Shown here: piece by piece, positions 14,472 through 19,665 of the stretch
Layout of the letters: every line of letters begins with the position of its first letter
How positions within the stretch are numbered: position 1 is the first letter of the stretch
From: an uncultured Rhodanobacter sp.
Lineage (GTDB): Bacteria; Pseudomonadota; Gammaproteobacteria; Xanthomonadales; Rhodanobacteraceae
Direction of reading: 5' to 3'
NCBI GenBank assembly: GCA_903827735.1
Contig: CAIKJM010000336.1
Span: 1-19,665 of the forward strand
Length of the DNA stretch: 19,665 nucleotides
Notes under the pieces: model-generated
The model's database searches: none
Told to the model about the DNA's origin: nothing
The model's input: only the letters and a program-made list of their open reading frames with translations
Program-made: the position numbers and the translations under genes

Positions 14472-15179
14472 ATGGTGCACATCTTTTTCCGAACGGCTGG
14501 TTCCACAAGCCGCCTTTCAGCCGCCGCCGCGCTGCTTGCCCTGGTTCTGGCGCTGGGCGGTTGCGCCTCCGCGCCGCCGCCGAACGATTCGATGAACCAG
14601 GCGCAGGCTCGTCTGCAGGCTGCGCGCGACGCTGGCGCCGCGGACTACGCGCCGGTGGATCTCGGCTTTGCGCAGGACAAGTTCCAGCAGGCGCAGGCGG
14701 CGTTCGCCGACCGCAAATATGCCGATGCGGAGAATCTGGCTGAAGAATCTCGCGCCGACGCCGATTTGGCGACCGCCAAAGCGCGCCTCGCTGCGGCGCG
14801 GGCGCAGATCCAGAGCAAGACGCAGGAAAACGCCAGTCTGCGTGCCGAAGGCCAGCAGGTCGTGGCGGCTGCGGCGCAACGCGAGCAGCAAGAGCAGGCC
14901 CAGCTGCAGCAACAGCAACAGCAGCTCCAGCAGCAACAGGCCGATCCGGCCGAGGCGACATCGAGCAGCATCCCGACGCCGCCGCCGCCGGATATGCCGG
15001 CGCCGTCATCGTCCACGCTGTCTCAGCCTTCGCAAGGTGGCGGCTTCCAAACGATGCCCGAGCCACAGCAGCAGACCTTGCCCGACCAGACGCTGCCGCA
15101 GCCCGGTCAGCCGCCGGCATCGGGCCAGCCAGCAGATCCGAATAACCCCGATGCCGGCAACCAGGGAGGCCACCCATGA
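14472..15179 (+). CDS. DUF4398-domain lipoprotein with Gln- and Pro-rich tail
   Basis: The 235-residue protein has a lipoprotein signal ending in LALGGC, with the lipidated Cys at residue 31. A helical segment (about 40-115: NQAQARLQAARDAGA, YAPVDLGFAQDKFQQA, KYADAENLAEESRADADLA) matches the pattern of DUF4398. A Gln-rich stretch and a long Pro/Gln/Ser tail follow, probably extended in the periplasm. Position +2 after Cys is Ser, so outer-membrane sorting is expected. The ATG at 14472 has TGAGGAA close upstream and starts a well-formed signal. In-frame Met codons from 14367 onward would add a long polar N-terminus that is unlikely before a signal peptide. It overlaps the next gene by four bases (ATGA). 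The exact role is unknown. Confidence 0.8.
   Translation: MVHIFFRTAGSTSRLSAAAALLALVLALGGCASAPPPNDSMNQAQARLQAARDAGAADYAPVDLGFAQDKFQQAQAAFADRKYADAENLAEESRADADLATAKARLAAARAQIQSKTQENASLRAEGQQVVAAAAQREQQEQAQLQQQQQQLQQQQADPAEATSSSIPTPPPPDMPAPSSSTLSQPSQGGGFQTMPEPQQQTLPDQTLPQPGQPPASGQPADPNNPDAGNQGGHP
14882..14940 (+). repeat. CAG/CAA-rich low-complexity tract encoding poly-Gln
   Basis: An imperfect run of CAG, CAA and related codons encodes a Gln-rich segment within the DUF4398 lipoprotein. It marks a spot where length could vary between strains by slippage. The mix of codons reduces but does not remove that chance. Confidence 0.6.
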
Positions 15180-15838
15180 GGCGTTTCACGGTTACCTTCG
15201 CCGCCGCGGCCATGGTCTTGGTGGCCGCCGGTGCCCACGCCAAGAACGACGATATCGACATCAATCGCCTGAACAGCAACCTCGACCAGCTGGCCAGCGA
15301 TCCCGTGCTCGGCAGCTACGCGCAGGCCGAGCAGGCGCGCGCGCGCGATGCCATCAACCGGCTCGCGCAGGCCAAGTCGCGCGATCGCGAGCACGATCTT
15401 TATCTGGCCGAACGCCGGGTCGATCTGGCTCGAGCGGCGGCGCAGCTGCAGGACGCGCAGGTCAAATCGAATCAGCTGGATCGCGAGCACGATCAGATTC
15501 TGCTGGAGAACAGCCGTAACGAGGCGGACATCGCCCAACGCGAGCTCGAGCGTCAGCGCATGCAGTACCAGCTTGCGCAGGAAGAGTCTGCCCGCCTTCA
15601 GCAGCAGGGGGAGGCGGCCTCGCAGGCCGCTGAGCAGGCGCGCGCAGAAGCGGATCAGGCGAAGAAGCTCGCCGCGGCGCAGAGCAAGGTTGCCGGCGCC
15701 GCAAAGCGTGAGGCAGCGCTGGCCGCCCAGGCCGCTAAGGCAATGCGCTCGCAGATGCAGGGCGACTCTTCCTCCGATACGCCGGCACCGACCACGCATA
15801 AAAAAGCCAAGAAGCCGCCGGCAGACGATCAACAGTGA
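15176..15838 (+). CDS. Periplasmic coiled-coil protein, DUF4398-like
   Basis: The 220-residue protein has a signal peptide cleaved near Ala22 (GAHA|KND). A long Ala/Gln/Glu/Arg-rich helix (about residues 45-190) with a heptad-like pattern follows, then a short Lys- and Pro-containing tail. Its first helical part (YAQAEQARARDAINRLAQAKS) resembles DUF4398 repeats. It starts within the stop of the lipoprotein gene (ATGA, 15176-15179), so translation is coupled and the two proteins probably act together. In related bacteria such pairs are, as I recall, often followed by or fused to an OmpA peptidoglycan-binding domain. None is present here or in any frame of the following 379 bp. The function is unknown. 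Confidence 0.78.
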   Translation: MRRFTVTFAAAAMVLVAAGAHAKNDDIDINRLNSNLDQLASDPVLGSYAQAEQARARDAINRLAQAKSRDREHDLYLAERRVDLARAAAQLQDAQVKSNQLDREHDQILLENSRNEADIAQRELERQRMQYQLAQEESARLQQQGEAASQAAEQARAEADQAKKLAAAQSKVAGAAKREAALAAQAAKAMRSQMQGDSSSDTPAPTTHKKAKKPPADDQQ

Positions 15839-15842
15839 AAGA

Positions 15843-15871
15843 GCGCGTGGCGGGCGCTACGCCCGTCGCGC
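15843..15871 (+). terminator. Possible terminator hairpin after the DUF4398 pair
   Basis: A hairpin forms from CGGGCG (15851-15856) with CGCCCG (15860-15865) plus an outer GCGCG/CGCGC pairing (15843-15847 with 15867-15871). It starts five bases after the stop codon. No T run follows, so it is not a classical intrinsic terminator and may only protect the mRNA 3' end. Confidence 0.35.
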
Positions 15872-16203
15872 GATGCTGCTTTGGCTCGTCTCGCGTCATC
15901 GCCTGCAGCGCTTGCCCCTAGCGTTGGCTATTGCTTCGTGCAGAGTACCGAGCTTTTTCGTGCGCCTGATCAGTCCACGCCATGCGCAATTCATGCCACT
16001 CAGCAGCCAACTTGCGCGCTTTAATTGTGCGGAGTACGGTCGAGGCCCGGTGAAGGCTGTCCTCTAAATGGTGGTTAACGTTTGGCCTGGTGACGGTTGA
16101 GCTTTGCACCAATGGCCGACGCCACGCGCTAACAAACTAGCCATGGCAGGTATTCCACGCATCGGCGGATGTCCGGTTTCAGCGCATCCGCTCATCCACT
16201 CCC

Positions 16204-16211
16204 AAGGAGGT
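16204..16211 (+). promoter_or_regulatory. Full-consensus Shine-Dalgarno site
   Basis: AAGGAGGT, complementary to eight bases of the 16S rRNA end, stands six bases before the ATG at 16218. It is the strongest ribosome binding site in the window and fixes the start of this small gene. Confidence 0.85.
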
Positions 16212-16217
16212 CGGATC

Positions 16218-16445
16218 ATGTTCGAAAACCAGCATCGCGACGATGTCGAAGCATTGATGAAAGCAGACGCAGAGTTTCGCCGGCTCTACCAGCGCCATCG
16301 GCATTTGGACAGCAAAGTCCACGACGCCGATATCGGCGTGCTTCCCATCGACGACGCCACCCTCAGCAGCATGAAAAAAGAAAAGCTGCAGGCGAAGATG
16401 CGGCTGGAGCGCATCTGGGAAGCGAGAGCGGCCATCGTTCACTGA
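16218..16445 (+). CDS. Small YdcH-like (DUF465) protein
   Basis: The 75-residue, charged, helical cytosolic protein fits the YdcH/DUF465 family. It has a middle block FRRLYQRHRHLDSKVHDAD and a C-terminal KKEKLQAKMRLERIWE, typical of the family's two-helix hairpin ending with a Lys-rich helix. The perfect Shine-Dalgarno site suggests high translation. The frame is open for 38 codons upstream, but the ribosome binding site decides for 16218. The molecular role of the family is not established. Neighbours (envelope proteins before, cystathionine beta-synthase after) give no functional hint. Confidence 0.82.
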   Translation: MFENQHRDDVEALMKADAEFRRLYQRHRHLDSKVHDADIGVLPIDDATLSSMKKEKLQAKMRLERIWEARAAIVH

Positions 16446-16628
16446 GCAAGCGCGGTATCTCCTGGAGCGGACTCCAACACATCGTGGCCCGGGCTCTTCG
16501 CTCGAGTGCACAGAGCACGGTCCGCTGTGTTTGGGCGATGCCGGCGGGCATTCGCTTGGCTCGGTTATCATGGCGATCTTTTCCGGCCGCCGCGGCAAGC
16601 GTCGGTCCAGCCTTCCCGCGGAGTTTTC

Positions 16629-17999
<1,371 letters not shown>

Positions 18000-18131
18000 T
18001 TGGCGATTGCGGTCGAAACAACGGCGACATGCAATGCCCGATGATGAAAGCTGGCCGCAATGCGGCTCCGGCACAGTCATCTACTGAAACGGGGCACGGG
18101 GCTCCTTCACTCAACTCAAGGTCATTCGTCC

Positions 18132-19665
18132 ATGTGTGGAATTGTCGCCGCCGCCGCCCAGCGTGACGTGGCCCCACTGTTAATCGTCGGTCTCAAAGCG
18201 CTGGAGTATCGTGGCTACGATTCATCCGGTCTCGCGGTGCTTGATCGTGGTGGTCTCCAGCGTGTGCGGGCCAAGGGTAAGGTCCGCGAGATGGAAGCGC
18301 TGTATCTGGCCGACCCCTTTCCCGGTGGCACCGGCATTGCGCATACGCGTTGGGCCACGCACGGCTTGCCGAACGAAGCCAACGCGCATCCGCACGTCGC
18401 CGGCGGGCGCGTTGCCATCGTCCACAACGGCATCATCGAGAACTACGTCAGCCTGCGCAGCGAGCTGCAGGCCGGCGGCCACGTATTTACGTCAGAAACC
18501 GACACCGAAGTGATGGCGGCGTTGATCGAGCGCCATATTTCACAGGGCATGAATCTGCGCGAAGCCGTGCTCGCCACAGTGCGCAGTCTCGAAGGCGCTT
18601 ATGCGATCGCGGTGATCAGCCGCGACGAGCCCGGTCACGTCGTCGGCGCTCGTCGCGGAGCACCGTTGCTGGTGGGTCTGGGGATTGGCGAAAACTTTCT
18701 GGGATCCGACGCGCAGGCGCTGATCCAGGTCACCAACAGGATGCTTTATCTCGACGAGGACGATGTCGTTGAGATCACCCGCGACAGCGTGCAGGTATAT
18801 GGTCTCGATGGCGTGCCGGTGGAGCGTGCGGTGCACGAGAGCGAGCTGTCGTCCGATGCAGTAGAGCGCGGCGAATATCGCCACTACATGCAAAAGGAAA
18901 TCTTCGAACAGCCGCGCGCCGTAGCCGACACGCTGGAAGCGCGCATCGGTCCGAACGGCGTGCTGCCCAATATCTTCGGTATCGACAGTGACGCACTGCT
19001 GGAGCGCACGCGCGCCCTGCACATCATCGCCTGCGGCACGAGCTATCACGCCGGCCTGGTGGCCAAGTACTGGATCGAGGAATACGCGCGGTTACCTGTC
19101 AGCGTCGAAGTGGCCAGCGAATATCGCTACCGCGACGCGGTGGTTCCAACAGACACGCTTTTTCTCGCCATCTCCCAGTCAGGCGAAACCGCCGACACGC
19201 TTGCCGCGCTGCGCGAGTCACGCCGGCGCGGTTATCTCGGTACGCTGGCGATCTGCAACGTGCCCGAATCCTCGCTGGTGCGCGAAGCCGACCTGAAGCT
19301 GATGACGCGCGCCGGTCCGGAAATCGGAGTGGCATCGACCAAGGCGTTCACCACGCAGCTCACCGCGTTGGCGCTTTTGGCGCTGGAGCTGGCGCGCCGC
19401 AATGGCCTGGATGCGGACCGCTACGCCAGCCTTTGCGCCGAACTGCAGCACCTGCCGCGCGCGATCGAGAATGCTTTGAAGCTCGAGCCGGCCATCATGG
19501 CCTTGGCTGGCGAATTCATCCACCACGAGCATGCGCTTTTCCTTGGTCGCGGCGCGCAGTATCCGGTGGCGCTCGAGGGCTCGCTCAAGCTCAAGGAAAT
19601 CTCCTATATCCACGCCGAAGCGTATCCCGCCGGCGAACTCAAACACGGGCCGCTGGCGCTGGTCG
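18132..19665 (+). CDS. glmS: Glutamine--fructose-6-phosphate aminotransferase, 3'-truncated by window end
   Basis: This enzyme makes glucosamine-6-phosphate from fructose-6-phosphate and glutamine, the entry to peptidoglycan and LPS amino sugars. 511 codons are visible of a family length near 610. The glutaminase domain begins MCGIV, with Cys2 as the nucleophile after Met removal, then EYRGYDSSG, HTRWATHG and HNGIIENY. The two sugar isomerase (SIS) domains show ACGTSYHAG, SQSGETADT and ASTKAFTTQ, and the visible part ends near EAYPAGELKHGP. AAGG lies about ten bases before the ATG. The reading frame is open to the window end with no stop, so truncation is only from the window edge. No glmS ribozyme-type leader was recognised in the 132-bp spacer. 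Confidence 0.96.
   Translation, partial: MCGIVAAAAQRDVAPLLIVGLKALEYRGYDSSGLAVLDRGGLQRVRAKGKVREMEALYLADPFPGGTGIAHTRWATHGLPNEANAHPHVAGGRVAIVHNGIIENYVSLRSELQAGGHVFTSETDTEVMAALIERHISQGMNLREAVLATVRSLEGAYAIAVISRDEPGHVVGARRGAPLLVGLGIGENFLGSDAQALIQVTNRMLYLDEDDVVEITRDSVQVYGLDGVPVERAVHESELSSDAVERGEYRHYMQKEIFEQPRAVADTLEARIGPNGVLPNIFGIDSDALLERTRALHIIACGTSYHAGLVAKYWIEEYARLPVSVEVASEYRYRDAVVPTDTLFLAISQSGETADTLAALRESRRRGYLGTLAICNVPESSLVREADLKLMTRAGPEIGVASTKAFTTQLTALALLALELARRNGLDADRYASLCAELQHLPRAIENALKLEPAIMALAGEFIHHEHALFLGRGAQYPVALEGSLKLKEISYIHAEAYPAGELKHGPLALV

Larger units (their letters stand above)
15839..16217. other. 379-bp gene-free spacer
   Basis: Apart from the hairpin at its left end and the Shine-Dalgarno site at its right end, no gene is supported here. 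Base composition is less GC-rich than the flanking genes at about 15930-16100. A minus-strand frame at 15918-16112 would need a TTG start and has no ribosome binding site. A decayed gene or an untranslated RNA cannot be excluded. Confidence 0.45.

Noticed and set aside
14517..14936. Minus-strand frame rich in Leu, resembling a membrane protein
   Set aside because: It is the antisense of the CAG/CAA tract in the DUF4398 lipoprotein gene: CTG/TTG codons give runs of Leu. It has no ribosome binding site and overlaps a well-supported gene.
15918..16112. 64-codon minus-strand frame inside the gene-free spacer
   Set aside because: The start would be TTG with no Shine-Dalgarno site, the product has no recognisable pattern, and no promoter is visible.
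18054..18066. Small hairpin GCCGC-AAT-GCGGC upstream of glmS
   Set aside because: Five base pairs with no T run. It does not resemble the glmS ribozyme and is likely to be chance in GC-rich sequence.

Overview
This 19.7 kb window is GC-rich bacterial chromosome. Its gene set points to a gammaproteobacterium of the Xanthomonadaceae/Rhodanobacteraceae type: class I GAPDH, phosphoglycerate kinase, pyruvate kinase and class I aldolase lie close to transketolase, with a PilU twitching ATPase, an S1/P1 nuclease, OmpA-like barrels and a DUF4398 lipoprotein pair. The order assignment is inferred from protein family content; the genus cannot be fixed from the sequence alone. No tRNA, rRNA, CRISPR array, insertion sequence, phage gene or integrase was seen.

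Layout. Positions 1-201 hold two copies of a short gene tail plus terminator. gap (minus) follows, divergent from a secreted S1/P1 nuclease (plus). Next come pyk, a small secreted TonB-C-like protein, and fba behind its own TATAAT box and a hairpin. A bidirectional terminator separates fba from two paralogous outer-membrane beta-barrel genes (minus). Divergent from these is tkt, closely followed by a DegT/DnrJ-type aminotransferase (plus). pgk (minus, GTG start) converges on them. It is divergent from an MAAI-type glutathione transferase gene (plus), which converges on pilU (minus, GTG start). A translationally coupled envelope pair (DUF4398 lipoprotein and coiled-coil periplasmic protein), a YdcH-like small protein, a cystathionine beta-synthase-like enzyme and the first 511 codons of glmS complete the window on the plus strand.

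How the genes work together. gap, pgk, pyk, fba and tkt cover lower glycolysis/gluconeogenesis and the non-oxidative pentose phosphate branch. They are split into several transcription units on both strands, separated by terminators and unrelated envelope genes, so they form a neighbourhood and not an operon. glmS draws fructose-6-phosphate into amino sugars. The DegT-type enzyme probably makes an amino sugar, which fits its place directly after tkt. The remaining genes mostly concern the cell envelope and surface.

No convincing undescribed multi-gene system was found. The most useful leads are the DUF4398 pair without an OmpA partner, the promoter-proximal hairpins at fba and pgk, the duplicated gene tail at the left edge, the solo TonB-C-like secreted protein, and the barrel-gene duplication that seems to include its terminator.
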